A stretch of DNA of 64,000 bases from Verrucomicrobiaceae bacterium (GCA_016795375.1 JAEUHJ010000167.1:1-64000), one strand, 5' to 3'. Counted from the stretch's first letter, positions 1 through 8,334 are shown. Translations and numbers: made by a program. Notes: a model not told the origin generated them from the letters alone.

Positions 1-7
1 CATCAGC

Positions 8-568
8 TCACTTTTGCAGGAACTCAAAGATCACCACGGCGGCGACGGGTGGCAGGATGCCGGCGATCAGCAGCCATTTGCCCCGGCCGCCGATGCCGTT
101 TCTGCCCTTGAGCATGAACCAGCCGGAGACGGTGACGAAGAGCAGGAGGACGGCAAAGACATCCGAGGCCCAGCGCCAGCCTTTCAGGCTGTTGCGATGC
201 AGGGCGTTGGCCTGGTAGAAGAAGGGGCGGCGGCGGACGCTCTCATAGGCGCCGCTCCTGGCAGTGAGGTCCACGAGCAAGGAGGCGTCGTCATAGTAGA
301 GCTTCACATGCTCCGGGGTGGGGAAGTCGTGAACCTTGGGTGTGGTTTCGCCGACCATGGCGGAAAACTCCGCGATCCGCTGCTCGGTGATGTCGCCCTG
401 GGTGAAGGTGCGGTCCAGGGTGATCGTGCGTTTGTGGATGATGAAGTCGGAATTCCAGTCGTCCACATGATTGAGGGCGATGCCGGAGAGGCAGTAGATG
501 AAAATCAGCCCGGAGAGGAAGTAGCCGATGTCGCGGTGCAGGTCCGCATTGAGGCGTCGGAGTTTCAC
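8..568 (-). CDS. PepSY-associated transmembrane protein
   Basis: 186 residues. The N-terminal stretch around residues 1-32 (basic start, then a hydrophobic segment FLSGLIFIYCLSGIALNH) is the first helix typical of PepSY-associated membrane proteins. Two further hydrophobic segments lie at about 133-152 and 164-181, giving roughly three membrane spans with an extracytoplasmic loop between the first two. Such proteins often accompany TonB-dependent metal or siderophore uptake genes. It follows a CbiX-like gene on the same strand by 12 bases, so the two are probably cotranscribed. A minus-strand ATG at positions 3-1 may start the next gene beyond the window edge. Family assignment is good; the role is inferred. 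Confidence 0.8.
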   Translation of the reverse strand: MKLRRLNADLHRDIGYFLSGLIFIYCLSGIALNHVDDWNSDFIIHKRTITLDRTFTQGDITEQRIAEFSAMVGETTPKVHDFPTPEHVKLYYDDASLLVDLTARSGAYESVRRRPFFYQANALHRNSLKGWRWASDVFAVLLLFVTVSGWFMLKGRNGIGGRGKWLLIAGILPPVAAVVIFEFLQK

Positions 569-580
569 GGCAGGTGTCTG

Positions 581-1522
581 TTATTCTCCGGCGGTCCCGG
601 CCTCCTGCGCGGTCTCGATTTTTGAAACGAGCTTCCCGGCGATGCGCACCACCCAGTCCTCGATGTTGCGATCCGGCAGGATGGCATCGGGCCGGTAGGA
701 CACCCGCGAGCGGCTGTCAGGAATCTTCGCGATGCCATCGCCGATGATCTTGACCTGGAACATCTCATCATGCGCCACGAGCACGGGAACCACGAGCGCC
801 TTCTTCTTGCTCTCCAGCACCCGTGCGATGGCCTCGGTGGTCTTTGCCGGATCGTAGTGGGCGACATGGCCGCACCAGCCATGCGCGTAGGCATTGATGC
901 CCGTCTCCTCCTTCACATGATCGGCCACTCCGGCCAGCAACGCGGCCCACTGCTTCTCATAAGTGGCGTCGCCATACGCGATGAGCACGAGGCCCTCGTC
1001 CGCCGGATTGGTGGAGAGATTTCGCAGCCGGCGCAGCACGTTCTTCTTCAAAACCCCCGCGAAATCCAGGTTCGGCGCGATCTCCACGGCGGCCTTGGGC
1101 GAGTAGCGTTCGATCTTCTCCAGCTTCATCATCTCCAGCGAATGCGAATCGACCTTCCTGCCGATGATGGTGGGGATGTCGTCGAAGGTGTGCGAGCTGA
1201 CGGTCAGGAACAGCGGCACAATGACCACATGCGTGAAGCCGCCGGCGTCAAACTCCTTCATGCGCGTGGCGATGGAAGGCTCGGTGTATTCCATGAAGGC
1301 CGTGCTGAGGCCCTTGACCGCCGGATTTTTCATCAGGGCGGGGCGGACGCTTTTTTCGAGCTCCAGCAGTGAGTTCCGCCAGGACGCCGAGCGCGAGCCA
1401 TGGTTTACCAGCAGGACGCCGATCTTGCGGCCGGAGACCGGGGCCTCCGCCATGCTCCACGGGGCGGAAGCGGCGAGGAGGGAACAAAGCACGAGGTGAT
1501 GACAAACTCTGAAGGAGTGCAT
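581..1522 (-). CDS. Secreted CbiX/SirB-like chelatase-fold protein
   Basis: 313 residues from the ATG at 1522. A longer reading from 1558 exists, but 1522 puts a classical signal peptide (MHSFRVCHHLVLCSLLAASA) at the N-terminus. Mature residues begin with GVLLVNHGSR, the strand-His motif of CbiX/SirB sirohydrochlorin cobalto/ferrochelatases. A second similar half (LVLIAYGDATYEKQW, then HGWCGHV) gives the two-lobed chelatase fold. Known CbiX enzymes insert Co or Fe into sirohydrochlorin in the cytoplasm; the export signal here suggests an envelope metal or tetrapyrrole role instead. Its partner is the PepSY membrane protein downstream. No cobalamin pathway gene is visible nearby, so the substrate is unknown. 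Confidence 0.75.
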   Translation of the reverse strand: MHSFRVCHHLVLCSLLAASAPWSMAEAPVSGRKIGVLLVNHGSRSASWRNSLLELEKSVRPALMKNPAVKGLSTAFMEYTEPSIATRMKEFDAGGFTHVVIVPLFLTVSSHTFDDIPTIIGRKVDSHSLEMMKLEKIERYSPKAAVEIAPNLDFAGVLKKNVLRRLRNLSTNPADEGLVLIAYGDATYEKQWAALLAGVADHVKEETGINAYAHGWCGHVAHYDPAKTTEAIARVLESKKKALVVPVLVAHDEMFQVKIIGDGIAKIPDSRSRVSYRPDAILPDRNIEDWVVRIAGKLVSKIETAQEAGTAGE

Positions 1523-1796
1523 GGGGTGGCGGATGAGTGGATGATTGGCATCGCGCAAAGAGCTGGATGCCCTGCAACGCGCCGACCTCTAGCTGACGGG
1601 CCACTGATCCGCTTGCGTCAGAATGCCGGGAACTGTCGTGCGTTTGCGGTGGCTCGCCAAAGGTTTGATTCAGGTCAAGATTTCATCGGCAGTGTGCGCG
1701 ACGAATCACGGCGGACAGCGCGATGCGCCCGGCGATCAGACAGGCACGTTGACCGCGGTCAATCACGCGGAGATCCAGCCTCTCCAATACAGGCTT

Positions 1797-3701
1797 GTGA
1801 ACCGCTCATCCATCCCCTTCCTGCTCGCGGTACTCGTTCAGGCAATCGCGTCGGCTGATGCGCACGAAGGCCGCCTTCAGCACTTCATCACCCGCCAGGG
1901 CAACAAGCTCCACGACGGCGCGGAGGAGTTCCGTTTCGTCGGTGTGAACATGCCGGGGCTGGTGCTGCCTTACGACTGGACGCTGTATCTGCCGGAGCGC
2001 ATGCGGCTGCCCACGCCGTGGGAGCAGGAGGACGGGCTCAAGACGGTCGTCCAGATGAACGGGCGCGTCGTGCGCACCTGGAATCTGCCCATCCGCAAGC
2101 CCGACGAGGAGCCGAAGCCGTGGCACTACGTCCTCGGGCCGGGCCGGTTCAATGAGGAGGCGTTCAAATGCCTCGATCACTTGCTGGCTCTGGCGAACAA
2201 ACACGGCGTGCGCGTGATGCCGGACTTCACGGCGGAGTATGGCGACTACCACGGTGGCATCAGCACCTACGCGGCGCATCGCGGCAAAAAGCGCGCGGAG
2301 TTCTACACCGACGCGCAGATCAAAGAAGACTATAAGGCCACCGTCCGCCACGTCCTCACGCGCATCAACACGGTCAGCGGCGTGCCGTATCGCGATGACA
2401 AGGCGGTGCTCGCCTGGCAGTTCGGCAACGAGATGCACGGCGCGCCCGACGCCTGGCTCTCGGAAATTGCGGCTTTCATCAAAAGCCTGGCCCCGAATCA
2501 TCTCGTCGCCGAGACGCGCCACCAGCCCGGCCAGCCGCTGCTGCTGGATCCGAACATCGACATCCTCACCCGGCATCTCTACGCCGACTACCGTGGCGTC
2601 GAGGCGGGCTGGCCTGCGGCCATGCGCACGGAGATGCAAAAGCTCGGCGACGCGCGACCGCTCTTCATCGGCGAGTTCGGCCCCTACATCGACGGCAAGA
2701 TGTTCACTCATGAGAACGTCGTCGGGAAGACGCGCGAGTTCCTCGACTACGTGCAAAACGAGCCGGGCATCTGCGGAGCGCTGCTCTGGAGCATGTATTT
2801 CCATCACCAGGACGGCGGCTTCTACTGGCACCAGATCATGACCTATCCGGCAGTCTGGTCGTATCACTGGCCCGGCTTCCCCAGCGCCGGCGCGCAGCGG
2901 GAGATCGACCTCATGACTGCGATGCGCGAGGCCGCGTTCCGCATCGAAGGCAAACCCGCGCCGCCAGTGCCTGCGCCCGATCCGCCGGAGCTGCTGCCCG
3001 TCGGCGAGGTGCCGCTCCTCTCATGGCGCGGCTCCACAGGCGCGAGCGGTTACGACATCGAGCGCGCACCGGCGGCCGACGGCCCGTGGAAAATCATCGC
3101 CGCCAATGTCTCCGATGCCGACGTGGCCTATCGCCCGCTGTTCAGCGACACTACGGCGCGTGTCGGCGCGACCTGCTACTACCGCGTCACCGCGCGCAAC
3201 TCGTCGGGCGGCTCCAAGCCCTCGAACATCATCGGTCCCGTGAAGGTGAAGCGCGTCTGCTTCGTGGACGAGCTCCAAGACCTCTCCCGCGTTCATGCCA
3301 GGTCCGGCTCACTGACGCTGAACAACGATTTCAACGCCTACTATGCCGAATACCTCTTCCGGGCCAAAGGCGAGGCCGGTGCATGGCTCGCCTACACCGT
3401 CCCCGGTGGCATGCACGCGATCAAAGTCGTGGCTTTTGTCGCCGCCGATGACGCTCCCGGCCTGGCGTTCCAAATTTCAGCCGATGACAAGACCTGCGCG
3501 GATTTGTCAGTGCGGCGCCGCGTGCGCCGTCTGCCCGGACCGCCGCGCGGCATCAAGTCCGGCCAGCGCCTCACGATGATCGAATACGAAACCGCCGTCC
3601 CGGCAGGGCAGCGCCTCCTGAAAATCCGCTGGAACGGCCCTGCTGAGCTGGATCGCGTGGAGATCGAGCACAGCGGCCTGCCGCGCCGGGCATCCAGATG
3701 A
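1797..3701 (+). CDS. Secreted GH5-like beta-mannanase/cellulase with C-terminal Fn3-like region
   Basis: 634 residues from a GTG at 1797. The frame is open from 1623, but the first 58 residues look non-coding and the GTG gives a proper signal peptide (NRSSIPFLLAVLVQAIASADA). The catalytic TIM barrel covers about residues 25-400. The acid/base Glu sits in WQFGNEMHG (about residue 212) and the nucleophile in LFIGEFGPY (about residue 293), the clan GH-A arrangement. A Fn3-like beta-sandwich follows (about 425-515), then a possible carbohydrate-binding beta domain. Beta-mannosidase/mannanase-type GH5 is the closest resemblance. It acts outside the cytoplasm on plant- or algal-type polysaccharide. 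It is divergent from the CbiX gene, with no close downstream partner. Confidence 0.8.
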   Translation: MNRSSIPFLLAVLVQAIASADAHEGRLQHFITRQGNKLHDGAEEFRFVGVNMPGLVLPYDWTLYLPERMRLPTPWEQEDGLKTVVQMNGRVVRTWNLPIRKPDEEPKPWHYVLGPGRFNEEAFKCLDHLLALANKHGVRVMPDFTAEYGDYHGGISTYAAHRGKKRAEFYTDAQIKEDYKATVRHVLTRINTVSGVPYRDDKAVLAWQFGNEMHGAPDAWLSEIAAFIKSLAPNHLVAETRHQPGQPLLLDPNIDILTRHLYADYRGVEAGWPAAMRTEMQKLGDARPLFIGEFGPYIDGKMFTHENVVGKTREFLDYVQNEPGICGALLWSMYFHHQDGGFYWHQIMTYPAVWSYHWPGFPSAGAQREIDLMTAMREAAFRIEGKPAPPVPAPDPPELLPVGEVPLLSWRGSTGASGYDIERAPAADGPWKIIAANVSDADVAYRPLFSDTTARVGATCYYRVTARNSSGGSKPSNIIGPVKVKRVCFVDELQDLSRVHARSGSLTLNNDFNAYYAEYLFRAKGEAGAWLAYTVPGGMHAIKVVAFVAADDAPGLAFQISADDKTCADLSVRRRVRRLPGPPRGIKSGQRLTMIEYETAVPAGQRLLKIRWNGPAELDRVEIEHSGLPRRASR

Positions 3702-3802
3702 GTCGCAAGAACTCGCTTTCCGCGAAAATGCCCGAGGTGAGACCTTGAGCGCCGTCACATGCTCGCCATAGAAAACGCTCCCAATCAATCCCAGCAGCGA
3801 TC

Positions 3803-4591
3803 ATGCGACTCCAAGACCAGGTCATCCTCATCACCGGCAGCACCACGGGCATCGGCGAGCACATGGCACGTCGTTTTGTGCAGGAAGGAGCGAAAGTCAT
3901 CCTGCATGGGCGTGACGCGGCGCGTGGTGAATCGCTGCGCAAAGAACTCGGTGAAGACAGGGCCGCGTTCTGTCAGGGCAGCCTCGAAGATGCCGCTTAC
4001 CCGGAAAAACTGGCGGCGGATGCGGTCACGGCCTTTGGCAAGGTCGATGCGCTGGTGAACAACGCCGCGCTGACAAATCGCGCGAGGATCGGCGGGACGG
4101 ACGCGGCGTTTTTCGACCGCATCATCGCGGTGAACGCGCGCGCGCCCATGCTGCTCATCCGCGCGCTGCTGCCGGAGTTGAAAAAAAATCAGGGCGTCGT
4201 GCTGAACATCGGCTCCGTGCTCGCGCATTGCGGCCAGGCCAATCTGCTCGCGTATTCGATGTCGAAAGGCGCGCTGATGACCATGACGCGCAACCTGGCT
4301 GACTCGCTCGGCATGGACCGCGTGCGGGTGAACCAGCTCAACGTCGGCTGGACGCTCACGGAGAACGAATACCAGGTGAAACTCGGCGACGGTCTCGGCG
4401 AGGGCTGGCCGGAGCGCCTGCCGTCCCAGGTCGTGCCGATGGGCCGCCTGCTGAAGCCGGAGGACATCGCCGCGGCCGCTGTTTATTGGGTGGGCCGCGA
4501 AAGCCACCCCGTCACCGGAACTGTGGCCGAACTGGAGCAATATCCGATCATCGGCCGCTATGCGAACGCCGAAGGCGAAGAGAAGAAATGA
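3803..4591 (+). CDS. SDR-family NAD(P)-dependent oxidoreductase
   Basis: 262 residues, normal length for a classical short-chain dehydrogenase. The cofactor glycine motif TGSTTGIG is at residues 11-18 and NNAA at 86-89. The catalytic Ser is near 138 (NIGSV) and YSMSK gives Tyr151 and Lys155, so the triad is intact. No signal peptide, so it is cytoplasmic. It lies 38 bases upstream of a fumarylacetoacetate-hydrolase-family gene. SDR plus FAH pairs are known in the non-phosphorylative L-fucose/L-rhamnose route, where an SDR oxidises a 2-keto-3-deoxy acid and the FAH protein hydrolyses the product; that assignment is inference from pairing. Other SDR substrates cannot be excluded. Confidence 0.85.
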   Translation: MRLQDQVILITGSTTGIGEHMARRFVQEGAKVILHGRDAARGESLRKELGEDRAAFCQGSLEDAAYPEKLAADAVTAFGKVDALVNNAALTNRARIGGTDAAFFDRIIAVNARAPMLLIRALLPELKKNQGVVLNIGSVLAHCGQANLLAYSMSKGALMTMTRNLADSLGMDRVRVNQLNVGWTLTENEYQVKLGDGLGEGWPERLPSQVVPMGRLLKPEDIAAAAVYWVGRESHPVTGTVAELEQYPIIGRYANAEGEEKK

Positions 4592-4599
4592 CGAATTGA

Positions 4600-4623
4600 A
4601 ACTGAGAACCGCGAACTGAGAAC
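4600..4623. repeat. Direct repeat of AACTGAGAAC between SDR and FAH genes
   Basis: AACTGAGAAC occurs at 4600-4609 and again at 4614-4623 with a 4-base spacer. It fills most of the short gap before the FAH start codon at 4630 and takes the place of a recognisable Shine-Dalgarno sequence. It looks like one of the short simple-repeat families that spread in intergenic DNA. Confidence 0.6.
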
Positions 4624-4629
4624 AACACG

Positions 4630-5484
4630 ATGAAACTGATCCGCTTTGGCAACCCTGGAGAAGAAAAACCCGGCCTGCAGCTCGACGACGGCCGCCGCAT
4701 CGACGCGAGCGCGTTTGGCGGCGACTACGACGAGAAATTCTTCGGCGGCGACGGTTTGCAGCGCCTCGCCGCCTGGGCGAAGGCCAACGCGGCCTCCGCG
4801 CCGACGGTGGATGCGGGTGTGCGCCTCGGGCCGTGCATCGCGCGTCCGAGCAAGATCATCTGCATCGGTTTGAACTACGTCGATCACGCGAAGGAGAGCG
4901 GCATGCCCATCCCGGCGGAGCCGATCGTGTTTTTCAAGGCCACGTCCGCGATCTGCGGGCCGAATGACAACGTCGTCATCCCGCGCAACTCGAAGAAGAC
5001 CGACTGGGAGGTCGAACTGGCCTTCGTGATCGGCAAAAAGGCCAGCTATGTCAGTGAGGAGGACGCGCTGAGCCATGTGGCCGGCTACTGCGTGCATAAT
5101 GACTACAGCGAACGTGAATGGCAGCTCGAACGTGGCGGCCAGTGGGTCAAAGGCAAGAGCTGCGACACCTTCGCGCCGCTCGGGCCGTTCCTCGCCACGA
5201 GCGACGAGATCCCTGATCCGCAGAATTTGAAGCTGTGGCTGAAATTGAACGGCAAGACGATTCAAAACAGCAGCACCGCGCAGATGATCTTCGGCGTGCG
5301 GAAGCTGGTCAGCTATCTGAGCCAGTTCATGAGCCTGCTGCCCGGCGACATCATCACCACCGGCACGCCTCCCGGCGTCGGCCTCGGCTTCAAGCCGGAA
5401 CCGGTCTTCATGAAGCCCGGTGACGTGATCGAACTCGGCGTCGATGGACTCGGAGTTCAGGGGCAGGCGGCGGTGGCGGCCTGA
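4630..5484 (+). CDS. Fumarylacetoacetate hydrolase family protein
   Basis: 284 residues. The C-terminal FAH fold (about residues 70-284) has the hallmarks of the family: CIGLNYVDHAKE near residue 78, the metal-binding acidic pair in DWEVELAFVIGKK near 118-130, NDYSERE near 157, and the conserved GDIITTGTPPGVG loop near 240. The short N-terminal domain is the type seen in bacterial hydratase/hydrolase members annotated as 2,4-didehydro-3-deoxy-L-rhamnonate or -fuconate hydrolase, or ureidoglycolate lyase. It is cytoplasmic and divalent-metal dependent. Together with the SDR just upstream it suggests two consecutive steps of deoxysugar-acid breakdown. The exact substrate is not readable from sequence. 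Confidence 0.85.
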   Translation: MKLIRFGNPGEEKPGLQLDDGRRIDASAFGGDYDEKFFGGDGLQRLAAWAKANAASAPTVDAGVRLGPCIARPSKIICIGLNYVDHAKESGMPIPAEPIVFFKATSAICGPNDNVVIPRNSKKTDWEVELAFVIGKKASYVSEEDALSHVAGYCVHNDYSEREWQLERGGQWVKGKSCDTFAPLGPFLATSDEIPDPQNLKLWLKLNGKTIQNSSTAQMIFGVRKLVSYLSQFMSLLPGDIITTGTPPGVGLGFKPEPVFMKPGDVIELGVDGLGVQGQAAVAA

Positions 5485-5572
5485 TTCCAGCAACAATCGC
5501 GAAGTCGTCAAAATGAGCCCGATGGCGGCGCGGTAGCGTTTGCCCGGCGTCGCAGTCGCGGCATCATGCGGC

Positions 5573-5917
5573 ATGACCATCGAGCAAATCACCGCGCGCA
5601 TCTGCGCGTTTCGCGACGCCCGGGACTGGATGCAGTTTCACAACCCCAAGGAGCTCGCCGTCGCCATCACCGCGGAGGCGGGTGAGCTGCTGCAGCACTT
5701 CGTCTGGCAGCAGCCGGACCAGATCGAACAACGCGTGAAGGACAAGATGCCCGAGTTGAAGGATGAGATGGCCGATGTGGGCATCCTGCTGTTTGAACTG
5801 GCCAGCAATCTCGGTGTCGATCTCGGCCAGGCGATGCTCGACAAGATCGAGCGCAATGAGAAGCGCTATCCCGTGGCGAAGGCGCGCGGCTCCAACGCCA
5901 AATACAACGAGCTGTGA
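5573..5917 (+). CDS. MazG-like nucleotide pyrophosphohydrolase
   Basis: 114 residues from the ATG at 5573; an upstream in-frame start at 5540 adds only non-conserved residues. It is a single-domain, all-helical MazG-like protein. The acidic metal-binding pattern is visible as AEAGELLQ (near residue 26) and KDEMADVGILLFE (near 62-74). It lacks the duplicated domain of full-length MazG and matches the small MazG-like/RS21-C6 group that hydrolyses non-canonical NTPs to NMP and pyrophosphate. It is cytoplasmic, in a housecleaning role. Its TGA overlaps the GTG of rsmH (GTGA), so the two are translationally coupled. Confidence 0.85.
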   Translation: MTIEQITARICAFRDARDWMQFHNPKELAVAITAEAGELLQHFVWQQPDQIEQRVKDKMPELKDEMADVGILLFELASNLGVDLGQAMLDKIERNEKRYPVAKARGSNAKYNEL

Positions 5918-6954
5918 GTGAATCCGATGCTCCAACGCCGCATCGTCGTCGTCCGCGCTACTCGGGCAAAAATCCGCGTCGTTTCGAGGACAAATACAAG
6001 GAGCTGAATCCCGAACGCCATGCCGAGACCATCGCGAAAGTGCGGGCGTCCGGCAAAACGCCCGCCGGGCAGCATGTGCCGATCCTTTTGCCTGAAATCA
6101 TGCAGATCCTCGCCCCGCAGCCCGGTGAACGCGCCGTGGATTGCACGCTCGGCTACGGTGGCCATGCCAGCGCGTTGCTGAAGGCCGTGCAACCGGGAGG
6201 AACACTGCTCGCGCTCGATCAAGACCCCATCGAGATCGTGCGCACCGAGGCGCGGCTGCGTGTCGGCGGATGCGAGGAGTCCGCGCTCGTCGTGAAACGC
6301 ATGAACTTCGCCGGTTTGCCGCGTGCGCTGGCCGAACTCGGCTGGAATGATGGCGTGGACGTGCTGCTGGCCGATCTGGGCTGCTCCTCGATGCAGTTCG
6401 ACAATCCCGCCCGCGGTTTCAGCTTCAAGCACGACGGTCCGCTCGACATGCGCATGAACCCGCAACGCGGCGCCTCCGCCCGCGATCTGCTGCAAAAGCT
6501 CTCCGCCGCGAAGCTGAAGACGATCCTCGAAGAAAACGCCGACGAACGTCACGCCGCCTTGCTCGCCGACGCTCTCGCCGGAACCGATCACGCCACCACC
6601 CGCTCGCTGGCCGAGGCCGTGCGCCATGCGCTTCCTCATCGTGTCGATGACGAAGAACGCGAAGCCACCGTGCGCCGTGTGTTCCAGGCCCTGCGCATCG
6701 CCGTGAACGAGGAATTCACCGCGCTCGACACCTTCCTGCACCAACTGCCGGACTGCCTGCGCTCAGGCGGTCGCGTCGCCATTTTGACCTTCCATTCCGG
6801 CGAGGACCGCCGCGTGAAGCATCTCTTCCGCGATGGTTTGAGAGGCGGAATCTTCACTTCCACCAACGACGAGGTCATCCGACCGTCACCTCAAGAAACA
6901 CGCGACAACCCACGCGCGGCACCAGCGAAATTGAGATGGGCGGTGAAGGCGTGA
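5914..6954 (+). CDS. rsmH: 16S rRNA (cytosine-1402-N4)-methyltransferase-like protein RsmH
   Basis: 346 residues from a GTG that overlaps the preceding stop codon. Residues 1-50 are a basic extension. HVPILLPEIM opens the methyltransferase, followed by the SAM motif DCTLGYGGHA, then LLADLGCSSMQFDNPARGFSF, GPLDMRMNPQ and FQALRIAVNEEF, all RsmH/MraW signatures. The usual FHSLEDR is FHSGEDR here, and LGCSSMQF replaces the commoner LGVSSxQL, so it is a divergent member. RsmH normally sits in the division/cell-wall cluster with mraZ and ftsI; here it is alone with a MazG-like gene. It may be a second copy or the sole relocated one. Confidence 0.85.
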   Translation: MSESDAPTPHRRRPRYSGKNPRRFEDKYKELNPERHAETIAKVRASGKTPAGQHVPILLPEIMQILAPQPGERAVDCTLGYGGHASALLKAVQPGGTLLALDQDPIEIVRTEARLRVGGCEESALVVKRMNFAGLPRALAELGWNDGVDVLLADLGCSSMQFDNPARGFSFKHDGPLDMRMNPQRGASARDLLQKLSAAKLKTILEENADERHAALLADALAGTDHATTRSLAEAVRHALPHRVDDEEREATVRRVFQALRIAVNEEFTALDTFLHQLPDCLRSGGRVAILTFHSGEDRRVKHLFRDGLRGGIFTSTNDEVIRPSPQETRDNPRAAPAKLRWAVKA

Positions 6955-6964
6955 TTCGCGAGGG

Positions 6965-7641
6965 TTAGGTTTCAGAGAGAAGGGAGCGGAGAGATGCGGC
7001 AATCGCTGCAAGATGCCAAAATGCAGCACCAAAAATCATGCCAATCCCCGCTCCAAAGCCGAGCGACGACATCCAGTCTCGGGCTTCATTGAAGGTGACA
7101 CCTGCGCGTTCATAGATCGCAACGTCGCTACTGTCCTCGACTCTGCGTTGATATTCGGCCAGATGTTCGAGCAGCGTCTTGTAAGCTGCTTCCAGACGAT
7201 CTCGCTCCGCTGGCTCCATGGTCTTGCTGCTTGCGGCACGTTTTTCCTCGAACTCATCGAACAACCGCTTGAAGAACTTCGACTGGCTCTGGCCTCGGAT
7301 GGCCTGTCGAAATGCAATGAACTCGTCCAGCAGCGCATTCAGATATGTTCGGACATAGATGCCATCGATTCCTGACGCGACGACATTGAAGATCGCGCTT
7401 CCTTTGGATTGCGCCGCAATGATCCGCACTTCGGATTCAGCAAGTTCCGGATTCAGGGCACGAACACGTTCACTGGCGCGGCGTTGGAACTCAGGAGACT
7501 CGAATGGGCGGCGGATTTGTCCATGCGGAACTGTATTGTCATGATTCCGTCAAAAAGCTTGTTCCGTGGCAAGGTCAATTTGCCGTTGATTTTGGAGAAA
7601 ATAGTGAGGCATTCGATTCCTGGGGCGGCAGAAAACGACAT
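6965..7641 (-). pseudogene. Probable frameshifted hypothetical protein with C-terminal membrane helix
   Basis: The downstream frame has its first usual start (GTG) at 7429 and ends at 6965. It is rich in charged helix (residues about 20-105) and ends with a hydrophobic helix WMSSLGFGAGIGMIFGAAF. Upstream of that GTG the same frame stays open for another 40 or so codons of protein-like sequence (RRPFESPEFQRRASERVRAL), back to a TGA near 7551. A second frame, open from 7641 or earlier, reads convincingly up to LPRNKLFDG and then turns into low-quality sequence. Joining the two by a one-base change near 7545-7549 gives one continuous protein of about 225 residues. No family recognised. It could also be two short overlapping ORFs. 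Confidence 0.45.
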
Positions 7642-7675
7642 TGAACCAGACGAATCCACGAGATAGCCTCCCAGC

Positions 7676-7897
7676 ATGATCGCCGAAACCATTCCGCAAC
7701 TGCGCACGATGGGCACTCAAGAGAAGTTTCAACTCGCCGCCGAGCTGTGGGAGGATGTGCTTCAGCATGAGGATCAAATTGACGACCCGCCTGGCATTGT
7801 GGCTCTTCTGGAGCAGCGGCTTGCCAGCTATCGGGCAGGTGAAGTGAGCGGCAAGTCTTGGGAAGAAGTGCGTGCTGCCATTCAGAGCCGTAAATGA
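7676..7897 (+). CDS. Addiction-module antitoxin (RelB/Phd-like component)
   Basis: 73 residues. The sequence (MGTQEKFQLAAELWEDV near the start, SYRAGEVSGKSWEEVRAAI near the end) matches the short acidic addiction-module component family, whose C-terminal helix wraps the toxin. It lies directly upstream of a RelE/ParE-fold gene with one base between the antitoxin stop and the toxin GTG, the classic antitoxin-first TA order. Such antitoxins usually repress their own promoter with the toxin as corepressor; no clear operator was identified. Its start lies on top of the possible start region of the minus-strand gene described at 6965-7641. Confidence 0.85.
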   Translation: MIAETIPQLRTMGTQEKFQLAAELWEDVLQHEDQIDDPPGIVALLEQRLASYRAGEVSGKSWEEVRAAIQSRK

Positions 7898-7898
7898 A

Positions 7899-8210
7899 GT
7901 GAATGCTCCGATTATCATCCTCGCGGGTGCCGAATCGGACATCCAGCGCATCTACAACCGTCTCACTGACTATCGCGACGGTGCGGGGGATGAGTTCATG
8001 GACCGTCTGGGAGGTGTGGTTCACCAACTGGAGGCTTTTCCAGAGTCCTCGCCGCTGCGGATGCTCGGTTTTCGCCGCGCTCTGGTGCCAGGTCACGTTT
8101 ACGGCGTTTTTTATCAAATCGAATCCCGGGGCGTCGTGGTTCATGCGGTCGCGGATCTGCGCCAGGATCCATCGTGGCTGGAACGGACGTTGAAGGAGCG
8201 ACTGGAGTAG
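7899..8210 (+). CDS. RelE/ParE-family toxin
   Basis: 103 residues from the GTG at 7899. The open frame extends upstream inside the antitoxin, but this GTG is the only usual start beyond its stop. The core pattern AESDIQRIYNRLTDY, LGGVVHQLEAFPESSPLRM, FRRALVPGHVYGVFYQIE and VHAVADLRQDP is the ParE/RelE plasmid-stabilisation toxin fold: two N-terminal helices, then a beta-sheet with a C-terminal basic strand. RelE members cleave ribosome-bound mRNA and ParE members poison gyrase; which applies is not readable here. It is paired with the antitoxin at 7676. Confidence 0.85.
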   Translation: MNAPIIILAGAESDIQRIYNRLTDYRDGAGDEFMDRLGGVVHQLEAFPESSPLRMLGFRRALVPGHVYGVFYQIESRGVVVHAVADLRQDPSWLERTLKERLE

Positions 8211-8264
8211 CATGCGCCGATCCTCATGGTGAAGGCATGAACGGGCGGAAACTGGCTCTGGCGC

Positions 8265-8287
8265 AATTCGAATTATTATGCCATAAT
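8265..8287. promoter_or_regulatory. AT-rich double palindrome upstream of fic
   Basis: Two adjacent dyads stand out in an otherwise GC-rich region. AATTCGAATT (8265-8274) is a perfect 10-base palindrome, and ATTATG-C-CATAAT (8275-8287) has 6-base arms around one base. The string ATTATGCCA recurs at 8332-8340 across the fic start codon. The arrangement suggests an operator and promoter region, possibly for autoregulation by the winged-helix N-terminus of the Fic protein. Inference from sequence symmetry only. Confidence 0.45.
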
Positions 8288-8334
8288 TGCGCCACAATTC
8301 CGCTATTTACCTTTTAAAGCGCGAAAAATTAATT

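Noticed and set aside
1559-1796. Possible cobalamin riboswitch near the CbiX gene (GCCACTG and GGGAAC words on the plus strand)
   Set aside because: The words are on the strand away from the CbiX gene, the B12-box is missing, and the downstream plus-strand gene is a glycosidase.
7611-7660. VDSSGSM on the minus strand, resembling a VWA metal site (DxSxS)
   Set aside because: No VWA beta-sheet pattern surrounds it and the frame is short and disrupted; considered coincidental.
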